Below the pieces are notes generated by a model. The model saw only the letters and a program-made list of their open reading frames with translations. It was not told the DNA's origin and ran no database searches. A stretch of 64,000 bases of DNA from Paenibacillus sp. URB8-2. Its GTDB lineage: Bacteria > Bacillota > Bacilli > Paenibacillales > Paenibacillaceae. Positions 38,834-48,765 of the stretch are shown in pieces (positions within the stretch are counted from its first letter, which is position 1; the number at the start of each line of letters is the position of its first letter). The translations under genes were made by a program, and so were the position numbers. The stretch is from positions 248,001 through 312,000 of the forward strand of contig NZ_AP023239.1 in NCBI RefSeq assembly GCF_013393385.1. The letters run 5' to 3'.

Positions 38834-39713
38834 GCTGCCGCTGCCGGAACTGTTCGATTGGAAAGCCTGCCTCGACTATATGGCGCGTTCGCCGCTGGAA
38901 TGTCTGTACAGGACGGACGGTGAAGGAGTGACCCGCCTGCTTCAGGCGGACGGAACGGCGCTGCTGGTCCGGTTGACGGTGCCGGAGCCGGGGCGGCTGC
39001 GGGTGGAGCTGCTGGAAGGGGAGCGGCCCGGGGAAGCGGGATTGGAAGACCTGGTGCGTTATATCCGCGACTGGTTCGACCTGGACCGCGATCTTAGGCC
39101 GTTCTATAAGCTGGCGGAGGGCGATCCCTTGCTTGGTCCGCTGGCGGAACGCTTTCGCGGCCTGCGCATTGTCGGCATCCCCGACTTGTTCGAGGCCTTA
39201 TGCTGGGCGATTCTTGGACAGCAGGTCAACCTGGCCTTCGCGTACAAGCTGAAGGCGCGGATTGCGGAACAATACGGCGAGTCCGTGCTGTGGGCCGGAC
39301 ACCGGTACCATCTGTTTCCGCCGCCGGAGTCGCTTCTTGGCGCGAAGGAGGAGGAGCTGTGCGCCCTCCAGCTGAGCCGGAGCAAGGCGCGGACGATTCT
39401 TGCCGTCGCCGATCTTCTAGCCGGCGGCGCGCTGAGCCGGGAGGAACTGCTGGCCCTTGGCTCGCCAGAGGAGGCCGAAGCGATGCTTACGGCGGTGCGG
39501 GGCATCGGCCCCTGGACCGCCCAGTATGTAAGGATGCGCTGCCTGCGCGACGCCTCGTCTTTTCCCATCGGGGATGTCGGTCTGCACAATGCCGTCAAAG
39601 CCGTGCTTGGGATGGACCGGAAGCCGACGCTGCCGGAACTCAGGGAGCTGTTCGCGGATTGGCGGGGCTGGGAGGCGTATGCGACCTTTTATTTGTGGCG
39701 GGTGCTGTATTGA
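38796..39713 (+). CDS. alkA: DNA-3-methyladenine glycosylase II, AlkA type
   Basis: A 305-residue base-excision glycosylase that removes 3-methyladenine and related bases. The HhH-GPD part shows ALCWAILGQQVNLAFAYKLK, VRGIGPWTAQYVRMR and catalytic Asp in FPIGDVGLHNAV. The ATG at 38796 has GGAGGG at 7 nt; the conserved sequence begins at MNDLLFELP six codons later, which is an alternative start. Third gene of the ada-ogt-alkA adaptive-response operon. Confidence 0.94.
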   Translation: MWRRPDMNDLLFELPLPELFDWKACLDYMARSPLECLYRTDGEGVTRLLQADGTALLVRLTVPEPGRLRVELLEGERPGEAGLEDLVRYIRDWFDLDRDLRPFYKLAEGDPLLGPLAERFRGLRIVGIPDLFEALCWAILGQQVNLAFAYKLKARIAEQYGESVLWAGHRYHLFPPPESLLGAKEEELCALQLSRSKARTILAVADLLAGGALSREELLALGSPEEAEAMLTAVRGIGPWTAQYVRMRCLRDASSFPIGDVGLHNAVKAVLGMDRKPTLPELRELFADWRGWEAYATFYLWRVLY

Positions 39714-39856
39714 ACAGATTTAGTGTCGCAGTCGCCAAGGTTATCGCGGGGGATATGAGTCTGGTGGCAGCTGTTTTTTATGCGGCGCTGACTTTGTACT
39801 TGTGGAAACGCCGGATCCCGTCGACTCAAAAAAATGCGGCGAACAGTGCAGCCTGA
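39710..39856 (+). CDS. Possible small membrane peptide at the end of the alkylation operon
   Basis: A 48-codon frame starts with TTG overlapping the alkA stop (TTGA) and contains one hydrophobic helix (SLVAAVFYAALTLYLW) followed by a basic KRR tail. GGCGGG lies about 7 nt ahead. No family is recognised; it may be non-coding. Confidence 0.3.
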   Translation: MNRFSVAVAKVIAGDMSLVAAVFYAALTLYLWKRRIPSTQKNAANSAA

Positions 39857-39968
39857 CGACCGGAAGAACCCCCTCCGTTTCAAATGGAAGTGATATTGAC
39901 AGCCGGAGGCAGGGGCTTAATGGTCAATGTGGGACCGAATCGGGAATTCGAAGAACAAACAAAATAAA

Positions 39969-39986
39969 CTTCGGCTAAGGCCGAAG
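39969..39986 (-). terminator. Terminator of the ydjO-like gene
   Basis: CTTCGGC/GCCGAAG hairpin (read on the minus strand as CTTCGGCCTTAGCCGAAG) followed by TTTATTTTGTTT. Confidence 0.75.
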
Positions 39987-40015
39987 CTTGAAGTACACCT
40001 GTGTGGTGCTCTAGT

Positions 40016-40228
40016 TTATTGTTTGGATTGATTGGGACTTGTATTAACTACCGCAGGGAGCATTTTCTCGCCTTTTTCCATCGGAGACTGGCATATCGAA
40101 CAGGTGGGCTGAACCAAGAAAACAAAGTTGTCTCTCATCCAACCGTTGCAGCTTTCACTGGTACAGGACCATATGGCCGTGAGTTCCTCCGGAATATTGT
40201 CCAGAGGTCTCTTTCGTGAATAGTACAA
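40016..40228 (-). CDS. YdjO-like cold-inducible zinc-ribbon protein
   Basis: A 70-residue protein matching the YdjO family: RPLDNIPEELTAIWSCTSESCNGWMRDNFVF and PTCSICQSPMEKGEKMLP, i.e. CxxxxC and CxxC zinc-ligand pairs. YdjO is cold-induced in B. subtilis. The start is TTG with AAGGATG at fair spacing. It lies just behind the terminator of csp on the same strand, which fits joint cold-shock control. Confidence 0.8.
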   Translation of the reverse strand: MYYSRKRPLDNIPEELTAIWSCTSESCNGWMRDNFVFLVQPTCSICQSPMEKGEKMLPAVVNTSPNQSKQ

Positions 40229-40272
40229 GAAGCATCCTTCTTTCTCTCACGGAGTTATTGTCATAAAAAACA

Positions 40273-40300
40273 AACGCCCCAAACGCTAGGTTCGGGGCGT
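40273..40300 (-). terminator. Terminator between csp and ydjO-like gene
   Basis: ACGCCCC pairs with GGGGCGT around a 13-nt loop; on the minus strand TTGTTTTTT follows. Confidence 0.85.
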
Positions 40301-40311
40301 ATTTTCCGGAT

Positions 40312-40512
40312 TTACAGTTTAACGACGTTCTCGGCTTGCGGACCGCGGTTGCCTTGAACGATGTTGAACTCAACGCGTTGGCCTTCATCAAGAGTCTTGA
40401 AGCCTTCGCTGACGATTGCGCTGAAATGCACGAATACGTCGCTGCCGCCTTCAACCTCGATAAAGCCAAATCCTTTGTCTGCGTTAAACCATTTAACTGT
40501 TCCTGTTTCCAT
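40312..40512 (-). CDS. csp: Cold shock protein (CspA family)
   Basis: A 66-residue cold-shock-domain RNA chaperone. [22 protein letters not shown] carries RNP1 (KGFGFI) and FVHFSAIV is RNP2. The start at 40512 has AAGGAGG at ideal spacing; the ten-codon upstream extension is not conserved. A 140-nt leader with a large hairpin precedes it, as commonly seen for csp genes controlled by mRNA folding. Confidence 0.97.
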   Translation of the reverse strand: METGTVKWFNADKGFGFIEVEGGSDVFVHFSAIVSEGFKTLDEGQRVEFNIVQGNRGPQAENVVKL

Positions 40513-40580
40513 TGTAGAAAACCTCCTTGTTTTGTTGAACATGACCTTTAAATTTCTAAATTGCGTTTAAAAATAAAAAA

Positions 40581-40634
40581 TCACATATTGCACAAGGTTA
40601 TGCGCTTAAAATCATAACCCTCTGCAATATGTGA
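40581..40634 (-). promoter_or_regulatory. csp leader hairpin with T-run (possible attenuator)
   Basis: TCACATATTGCA and TGCAATATGTGA form a perfect 12-bp stem; inside, GGTTATG pairs with CATAACC. On the minus strand a T-rich tract follows, so it can act as a terminator. It lies between the inferred csp promoter and csp, but also 114 nt behind the stop of the mocR-like gene. Confidence 0.6.
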
Positions 40635-40660
40635 GTTCAGGTCAAAATTCCAATATAGTA

Positions 40661-40689
40661 ATCTTAGCAGATTTCGGGGACGGATGCAA
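40661..40689 (-). promoter_or_regulatory. Candidate csp promoter
   Basis: On the minus strand TTGCAT (40684-40689), a 17-bp spacer and TAAGAT (40661-40666) predict a start near 40654 and a ~140-nt csp leader. Confidence 0.6.
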
Positions 40690-40748
40690 CTCATATATAA
40701 ATCGGGCTGCAATGTCTTTCGAAATGATCCCTGGGTGACCGGATTTAT

Positions 40749-42155
40749 TTAATCCAGCCACGCTTCTTTCAGCACCTTGATTCCGTCGTCAATGCGCTCC
40801 TCCGGTATTCCTCCGAAGCCAAGAATAAATGTTGGTTCCGTCCAGGACGGCTGGTTCCACCAGGTGTAGCTCATAGGCGCGATCCGGACATCGGCCTCCC
40901 TTGCCGCCGCTGCAAGCTCCTCTTCCGCGCTACCGCTTTTGACGGTAAGCAGCAGATGAAAGCCGGCGTCCCTGCCGGACAGTGACGCCGTTTCTCCAAA
41001 ATGGCGTTTTACCGACCGAATGACAGCGTCGTGCTTGCGCTCGTAGAGCTGACGCATCCGGCGCAGATGCCTGCCGAAATGTCCCCGCTCCATAAACTCA
41101 TGCAGCGCCATTTGATTCAGCCTGGAAGCGGAGTGCTCCAAATACAGTTCGTTCTTCAGGCGGTGATAGGCAGGAAGGAGAGATTCGGGCAGAACCATAT
41201 AATGAAGACAGAGCGCGGGCGACACAGACTGCGCGAAGCTGCCCATATAAACGACGGGGCTGTGATCCGCCAGTCCCTGAATGGAAGGAACCGGCCTTCC
41301 GTGATAGCGGAATTCTCCGTCGTAGTCATCCTCGATCAGGAGGCCGCCGCTGTTCAGTGCCCACTCCAGAAGCCGCATTCGCCGCGCTATCGGCATCGTC
41401 ATCCCGCAGGGGAATTGATGAGAAGGCGAGATATAGAGGACTTGCGCTCCGCTCTCAATTAGGCGCTCCACATTCAAGCCGTCCTTGTCCAGCGGCAGCG
41501 GCACGGTGCGAAATCCGTGTCTTTGAAAGGTAGAAGGCAGCAGATGATATCCGGGGTCCTCAAACCCGAGACTGTCCGAGTGCTCACGAAGCATCAGGGC
41601 GAGCAGGGAGGACAGCGTATACTGGTCGCCGCCGATCACAATTTGTTCCGGAGTGCAGCGAAGCCCCCGGAATTGGCGCAGATAAGAGGAGATGCTGTCC
41701 CGCAGGGCGGGTTCGCCCTGCGGATCGCCGTAATGCAGAATATCTCCCCGCCCTACCTGCTCCTGCAGCAGATTTCTCCAGATTTTATTCGGGAATAGGG
41801 TAAAGTCATTTTTGGATTGGTGAAAATCATAGGTATACTCCCGTTCATCCCGGGCTGTAACCCGATAGGATGGCGGCGCTGCCCTCCGCAGTTCCGCTGA
41901 ATCATAGCTATGTATAGCTTGCACATAATAGCCACTCTTCGGCTTACTGTTAAGAAAGCCTTCGGCGAGGAGCTGTTGATAGGCGGTTTCGACCGGCGTG
42001 GCACTGATATGAAGCTGGGCAGCGGCCGACCGGATCGAGGGGAGCCGCGCGCCGCCGGGAAGGCTGCCGTTCATAATCTCCCGCTTTAGGAATTCATAGA
42101 GCTGAATATAGAGGGGGCCCCTTCCGGGATCATTCAGGCTGGGGAAGATTAGCAT
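40749..42155 (-). CDS. MocR-type regulator lacking the PLP lysine
   Basis: A 468-residue fusion of an N-terminal GntR winged helix (GPLYIQLYEFLKREIMNGSLPGGARLPSIRSAA...) and a class I aminotransferase-like domain, the MocR/PdxR design. Aminotransferase blocks are visible (YGDPQGEPALRDSI, LLIEDDYDGEFRY). The lysine that binds pyridoxal phosphate, normally in GTFSKxLxPxLRxGY, is replaced: the sequence reads GSFAQSVSPALCLHY, with Gln at codon 41229-41231. The start at 42155 has GGAGG at 8 nt; an ATG five codons earlier overlaps that site. Divergent from a GNAT gene that it probably regulates. Confidence 0.85.
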   Translation of the reverse strand: MLIFPSLNDPGRGPLYIQLYEFLKREIMNGSLPGGARLPSIRSAAAQLHISATPVETAYQQLLAEGFLNSKPKSGYYVQAIHSYDSAELRRAAPPSYRVTARDEREYTYDFHQSKNDFTLFPNKIWRNLLQEQVGRGDILHYGDPQGEPALRDSISSYLRQFRGLRCTPEQIVIGGDQYTLSSLLALMLREHSDSLGFEDPGYHLLPSTFQRHGFRTVPLPLDKDGLNVERLIESGAQVLYISPSHQFPCGMTMPIARRMRLLEWALNSGGLLIEDDYDGEFRYHGRPVPSIQGLADHSPVVYMGSFAQSVSPALCLHYMVLPESLLPAYHRLKNELYLEHSASRLNQMALHEFMERGHFGRHLRRMRQLYERKHDAVIRSVKRHFGETASLSGRDAGFHLLLTVKSGSAEEELAAAAREADVRIAPMSYTWWNQPSWTEPTFILGFGGIPEERIDDGIKVLKEAWLD

Positions 42156-42260
42156 GTCTTTTTCCTCCATCTGTCCTTTGAAAATTATCCAATTTGTACA
42201 TTTTAAAGGATGCAGTTATGAAATACCATAGCATTATCAAGGAAACGGGAGATGAACATA

Positions 42261-42836
42261 ATGCGCACGGCAACCAGGTTTTTGACGGGAGAACGGGTCT
42301 ATTTGCGCCCGATTAACGCGGAAGACGCGGAGTGGTACTATCATCAGTTAGACGGCAGCGAGACGAGAAGACTAACGGGAACGCAGAAGATCTACACCAA
42401 GGAGCAGATCGAACGCTATGTTCTGGAAAAAGCGAACGATGCCTCCGCCGTGCTGCTGCTGATCGCTCTGAACGAAAATGACGAGATGATCGGCGATATC
42501 GCGATTCAAGACATCGACCGGATGAACCGGAACGCAAATATTCGCATTGACGTGAGCGAGGAGCGTCATCAGGGAAACGGCTATGGACGGGAAGCACTGC
42601 TGCTAATGCTGGAATACGGCTTTGGCATTCTGAATCTGCACCGGATCGAGCTTGAAGTATATTCGTACAACAAACGCGCGCTTCATGTATACGAGGGACT
42701 CGGTTTTACGAAAGAGGGCGTGCGCCGCGAAGCGCTGTACTATGATCATGAATACCATGACATCATTACGATGAGCCTGCTGGAAGAGGAATACAGAAAT
42801 AAGTTTTGCAGCAAAGGTCAAAAAAGGTCAAATTAA
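42261..42836 (+). CDS. GNAT N-acetyltransferase (RimJ/SpeG-like)
   Basis: A 191-residue acetyltransferase: VYLRPINAEDAEWYYHQL at the N-terminus, then acetyl-CoA motif EERHQGNGYGREALLLML and the family end FGILNLHRIELEVYSYNKRALHVYEGLGFTKEGVRRE. The RimJ/RimL/SpeG-like pattern does not tell whether it modifies proteins or polyamines. GGGAG spacing favours the second ATG (42261). Divergent from the MocR-type gene. A perfect CtsR operator lies over its stop codon. Confidence 0.9.
   Translation: MRTATRFLTGERVYLRPINAEDAEWYYHQLDGSETRRLTGTQKIYTKEQIERYVLEKANDASAVLLLIALNENDEMIGDIAIQDIDRMNRNANIRIDVSEERHQGNGYGREALLLMLEYGFGILNLHRIELEVYSYNKRALHVYEGLGFTKEGVRREALYYDHEYHDIITMSLLEEEYRNKFCSKGQKRSN
42816..42832 (+). 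promoter_or_regulatory. CtsR box over the 3' end of the GNAT gene
   Basis: GGTCAAAAAAGGTCAAA matches the CtsR heptad direct repeat (RGTCAAA-NAN-RGTCAAA) at every position. No clear promoter accompanies it, and a terminator separates it from hsp20. Confidence 0.7.
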
Positions 42837-42873
42837 TCAAAACACTAAAATTTTGCATTGAAAATGCCTGGAG

Positions 42874-42896
42874 ACGCCGGAATTCGGCGTTTTTTC
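42874..42896 (+). terminator. Terminator after the GNAT gene
   Basis: ACGCCG pairs with CGGCGT around a GAATT loop, followed by T residues. Confidence 0.85.
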
Positions 42897-42910
42897 GTCT
42901 TTAATCGGCT

Positions 42911-42939
42911 TTGAGACTTGAGCGGGCGAGGGCTATAAT
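42911..42939 (+). promoter_or_regulatory. Sigma-A promoter of hsp20
   Basis: TTGAGA (42911-42916), a 17-bp spacer and TATAAT (42934-42939); the transcription start would fall next to the CtsR box. Confidence 0.85.
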
Positions 42940-42949
42940 AAACATGTAA

Positions 42950-42966
42950 GGTCAAATAAAGTCAAA
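42950..42966 (+). promoter_or_regulatory. CtsR operator of hsp20
   Basis: GGTCAAATAAAGTCAAA is a perfect CtsR heptad repeat located at the predicted start of transcription, so CtsR binding would block it at normal temperature. Confidence 0.9.
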
Positions 42967-42989
42967 GTCAAAAGAGAGGAGAATGCAAG

Positions 42990-43438
42990 ATGTTTGATCT
43001 GGTTCCTTTTGGAAAATGGCGTGAAGAGGCCTTCGGCCAATTGGCCAAATCCTTCGGCGATATGTTTGGGGACGACTTCTTCGCTCCGCTCAAGAGTTTC
43101 ACTTTGTCTTTCCGTACCGACGTCCGCGAGAGCGAGAACGCCTATCAGATCGAAGCCGAGCTTCCGGGATTCGCCAAAGAGGACTCGTGATTGATTACGC
43201 AGCGCCGTACTTGACGATCAAGGCCGTGCGCAAGGAAGAGAACGCCGAGGAGAACAACGACCGGCAGATCGTTCGCAAGGAGCGCCGTTACGGAGAGTAT
43301 GTCCGCAGATTTTACGTTCAGGACATTAATGAAGAAGGTATCCGCGCTTCGCTGAGGAATGGCGTATTGTCGCTGGAGGTGCCGAAACGGCAAAAACCGG
43401 CGGGCACACGGATTGAAATCCGGGATGACGAACAATAA
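42990..43438 (+). pseudogene. hsp20: Small heat-shock protein Hsp20 with a frameshift
   Basis: An Hsp20/alpha-crystallin chaperone in two frames. The first part (from ATG 42990) reads FRTDVRESENAYQIEAELPGFAKED and stops at TGA 43188; the second continues one base out of phase with IDYAAPYLTIKAVRKEEN, YGEYVRRFYVQDI and SLRNGVLSLEVPKR to 43438. A single missing base between 43184 and 43185 (GAC-TCG-TGA for GAC-ATC-GTG-A) explains it and would restore a ~149-residue protein. A promoter and CtsR box precede it. Real mutation or sequencing error cannot be told apart here. Confidence 0.85.
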
Positions 43439-43491
43439 GGCTAATGTCTTTCAATGAAAAGACGGAAATTGGTCATTTAATAGATATGAGG

Positions 43492-43533
43492 AGCGCATTG
43501 TAGATCGTTTTCTGGCTATAATGCGCTTTTTTT
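43492..43533 (+). terminator. Terminator after hsp20
   Basis: AGCGCATT pairs with AATGCGCT around a 20-nt loop, followed by seven T residues. Confidence 0.8.
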
Positions 43534-43622
43534 CGAAGATATGCGGGTTTGGGGGATCAATTCGATTACAGCGGCCGCATTAGGGGGAAATAAATAATAT
43601 AGGAAAGAAAGGGGGCGCGCAG

Positions 43623-44612
43623 ATGGCGGAAACCGGATATTATGATGTGCTTGGCGTCAGCAAGGACGCGTCCAGGCAGGACATTAAAAAGGCGTACCAG
43701 AAGCTAGCCAAGCAGTGGCATCCCGACGTGAACAAGGCGCCCGAGGCGGAGGAACGATTCAAGAAAATAGCTGAGGCGTACGAAACGCTTGGGAACGAGG
43801 AGAAACGCAAAGCCTACAATGAAGCGGCGAAATACGGCTTCGGGCGCGGACCGTCGGGCGGCAGCGCATCCTGGGGAGCTCCGGGCGAAGGATGGAGCGG
43901 AAGCTATTCTTTCGGCGGCGCGGACATTCCGGACGGCGACCTGTTTGAGATGTTCTTCGGCAGCAGAGGAGCGGCCGACCGGACGGGATTCGATTTCAAC
44001 CCGGGCGGAAGACGTCCGGGAACAGGCGGTTTCGCCGGAGTCATGGGCGGTATGGGCGGCATGATGGAAGCGCGGCTCGACATTACGCTGGAACAGGCGT
44101 ATAAAGGCGGCGCCGTTACCGTGCAGGCCGGAGAGAGGACGGTGACCGTGAATATCCCGCCAAGGTCGGGTGACGGAACGGTAATCTCCGTGCCGGGAAG
44201 CGGAGATCGCGGACGGCGGGGCGAAGATGAAATGCTGATTATCCTGAACATCCGCGCTCATGAGACTTACGAAGTGAGCGGCGGGGATCTTCGCGGAATC
44301 CTCCAAATTGCTCCCTGGCAAGCCGTCCTTGGCGGCGCCGTAAAAGTATCCTTGCCGGACGGAAGCGCGGTCAAGCTGAAGATTCCGGCAGGCATCCGGA
44401 GCGGCAGGACGCTGCGGATACCAGGCAAGGGGCTGAAGCGGGAGAACGGATCATACGGAGATGTCCTGTTCGACATCGAGCTGGTTGTGCCGGAACACGT
44501 AAGCGAGGCTGAGAAGCAACTGTACCGGCAGCTTGAGCATTCCTCAAGCTTTCAGGCGGGCGCCAAAAAGCGGGGCGCGGAAGACAAGCGCCGCGGAGCC
44601 GCGGCCGGTTGA
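43623..44612 (+). CDS. CbpA-type DnaJ co-chaperone
   Basis: A 329-residue J-domain protein that stimulates Hsp70. J-domain at 4-68 with the HPD motif (KQWHPDVNK), then a Gly-rich region and the DnaJ C-terminal beta domains ([52 protein letters not shown]). The Cys-rich zinc finger of classical DnaJ is absent, as in CbpA. GAAAGGGGG precedes the ATG. It probably shares a transcript with clpB 95 bp downstream; the hsp20 terminator lies before it. Confidence 0.92.
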   Translation: MAETGYYDVLGVSKDASRQDIKKAYQKLAKQWHPDVNKAPEAEERFKKIAEAYETLGNEEKRKAYNEAAKYGFGRGPSGGSASWGAPGEGWSGSYSFGGADIPDGDLFEMFFGSRGAADRTGFDFNPGGRRPGTGGFAGVMGGMGGMMEARLDITLEQAYKGGAVTVQAGERTVTVNIPPRSGDGTVISVPGSGDRGRRGEDEMLIILNIRAHETYEVSGGDLRGILQIAPWQAVLGGAVKVSLPDGSAVKLKIPAGIRSGRTLRIPGKGLKRENGSYGDVLFDIELVVPEHVSEAEKQLYRQLEHSSSFQAGAKKRGAEDKRRGAAAG

Positions 44613-44707
44613 GCGGTAGGAGGACAAGCGGCAGAACAAGTAAGAACTGGAGCGAATGATTGAATGATTAAGGCAAGAGATCATATAAGGAAGGGAATGA
44701 AGCGGAA

Positions 44708-47344
<2,637 letters not shown>

Positions 47345-47376
47345 TACAGTTTTAAAGTATCCGCAGACGAACAGAA

Positions 47377-47423
47377 CAGGGATTTCCCGAAACCTTTAAG
47401 GCAATGGGAAGTCCCTGTTTTTT
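47377..47423 (+). terminator. Terminator after clpB
   Basis: CAGGGATTTCCC pairs with GGGAAGTCCCTG (12 bp, one G-T), followed by six T residues. Confidence 0.85.
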
Positions 47424-47525
47424 CATTGCGGTTAAATCAGAATCCTTGCCAATAAAGTCAACGAACAATTCGGAAAGTCCTGCAACGTCATCGGTTTTCG
47501 CTTTTCTAACTGTAATATGCTTCAA
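47420..47525 (-). pseudogene. N-terminal remnant of a GNAT acetyltransferase
   Basis: On the minus strand a TTG behind GGGAGGTG starts KHITVRKAKTDDVAGLSELFVDFIGKDSDL, the first strand and helix of a GNAT protein (~35 residues). The frame then runs into the clpB terminator hairpin with unrelated sequence, so the remaining ~110 residues are missing. Confidence 0.55.
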
Positions 47526-47629
47526 AAATAGCACCTCCCATGATATTCCAAATTATTTTACTATAATATGGAGAGTTGGGAGTATGGGATTTTCTCTCCG
47601 CCATTAAAAACTGGTGTTAAAAACCTAGG

Positions 47630-47667
47630 TTTCCCTAAGGCGGTAAGGCAGTGGGAAAGACTTTTTT
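47630..47667 (+). repeat. Second terminator-like hairpin resembling the clpB terminator
   Basis: TTTCCC/GGGAAA stem with a loop CTAAGGCGGTAAGGCAGT and T-run resembles the clpB terminator (loop ...CTTTAAGGCAAT) in order and spacing, suggesting a duplication. No other feature is seen in 47535-47792. Confidence 0.4.
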
Positions 47668-47792
47668 AACTTGCATTTGCGGTTGATGCAACAGCTTGTC
47701 TACAATATATGACTAGATTAGCATTATTATCCTGGGGATCTTGTTAAAATAAAAAATAAAGAATTATAAGCCGATTTTATTATATCGTCACT

Positions 47793-48302
47793 ATGATTCC
47801 AGATTTGAAAGGGGTGATTTCCATTGCTGATTGGTACCTTGAGGATATAGAGGGCAATCTACATAAGGCTTTTTTCATAGAAGTAGCTCGTAAAGACGTT
47901 GGCAAAATGAAGTGGGAGCGTAAGATTTCCTGGGGGCGTGAACTAACTTATGGGAAGCAGGATGGTCGGAAGGTGTACAAGCTTGTTGATTCGGCTACTA
48001 AGATGATACATGGTGGCATATCAATGAGGGATGCTGTTGACCATGTATTTATACACTTAATTGAATCTGCGACCCATAATCGTGAAGATCCCAGGAGGTT
48101 TATCAATGTCACTCGCTTGCTTATTGCATTTGCGGGTATGCGCAGCGTTGATATAGGCGCAGATGGATTCTTAGCCCTCGAACCGAAGACGGGATTGGAA
48201 AATTACTATGCGGATCGATATAAGGCTTACTCGCTTACCGGACGCAAAGTAGGTATAGCCGGTCCTGTTACGAAATACTGGATTCGTGTATACTATAAGT
48301 GA
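47793..48302 (+). CDS. GNAT-like acetyltransferase-fold protein next to the cas operon
   Basis: A 169-residue protein. Its second half follows a GNAT-like pattern seen in toxin-type acetyltransferases: VFIHLIESATHNREDPRRF, NVTRLLIAFAGMRS, DIGADGFLALEPKTGLENYYADRY. No function is established. The ATG at 47793 has no Shine-Dalgarno sequence; GAAAGGGGTG lies before ATT at 47824, so a shorter form is possible. A 67-residue partner gene follows within 15 bp. The pair sits between clpB and cas3, behind its own A/T-rich promoter region. Confidence 0.55.
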   Translation: MIPDLKGVISIADWYLEDIEGNLHKAFFIEVARKDVGKMKWERKISWGRELTYGKQDGRKVYKLVDSATKMIHGGISMRDAVDHVFIHLIESATHNREDPRRFINVTRLLIAFAGMRSVDIGADGFLALEPKTGLENYYADRYKAYSLTGRKVGIAGPVTKYWIRVYYK

Positions 48303-48316
48303 AAGGATGTGATCAC

Positions 48317-48520
48317 ATGCCTCGTAAAGTGATGGCTGTTCAGGGATCCGGTGGACGACCTATTCGCGTTTCAATCGGCGTTAAACAACAGGAGCGCATC
48401 GTTGATCCCACTGGTTTTCTTACCCATTCGTCTCAAAGGTTGACCAGAACAGAACATGAAGTATTTCAGGAGTGGAAACGGAAGGTACAATCCGGTGAAA
48501 TTAATATTGAATATCCGTAA
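48317..48520 (+). CDS. Small partner protein of the GNAT-like gene
   Basis: A 67-residue basic protein (MPRKVMAVQGSGGRPIRVSIG...TRTEHEVFQEWKRKVQSG), start at 48317 behind AAAGGATG. No family recognised; the charged C-terminal helix (EHEVFQEWKRKVQSGE) suggests a binding partner. The 14-bp gap to the gene before implies co-translation, a layout typical of toxin-antitoxin pairs. Confidence 0.55.
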   Translation: MPRKVMAVQGSGGRPIRVSIGVKQQERIVDPTGFLTHSSQRLTRTEHEVFQEWKRKVQSGEINIEYP

Positions 48521-48529
48521 AAAGGATTG

Positions 48530-48557
48530 GATCCGTCGATAAGACGGGTCTTTTTTT
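48530..48557 (+). terminator. Terminator after the GNAT-like/small protein pair
   Basis: GATCCGTC pairs with GACGGGTC (one G-T), loop GATAA, followed by seven T residues. It separates the pair from the cas operon. Confidence 0.85.
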
Positions 48558-48630
48558 ATGTTTTTTTATGGCTCTCCTCATGCTTTTAATTTATATGGCT
48601 TGATATTTCTTTGACGCATAATCGCGCAAT

Positions 48631-48660
48631 TTGGGAAAAAAGGATATTTTTCTTTAATAT
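48631..48660 (+). promoter_or_regulatory. Candidate promoter of the cas operon
   Basis: TTGGGA (48631-48636), an 18-bp spacer and TAATAT (48655-48660) lie ~105 bp ahead of cas3. The -35 is weak. Confidence 0.4.
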
Positions 48661-48765
48661 TTGTATAAAGGTGGAAGGAATGTGTCGCATGTCGGCGAAA
48701 AAGATAAAATGAGTCTTCAATCACTTGTTAGTTTGGATCATCAGACTAAGCGGACAGGAGGAACA

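Noticed and set aside
39200..39856. 218-codon frame within alkA continuing past its end
   Set aside because: Its first part is the alkA shadow; only the last 48 codons could be a separate gene and are listed as doubtful.
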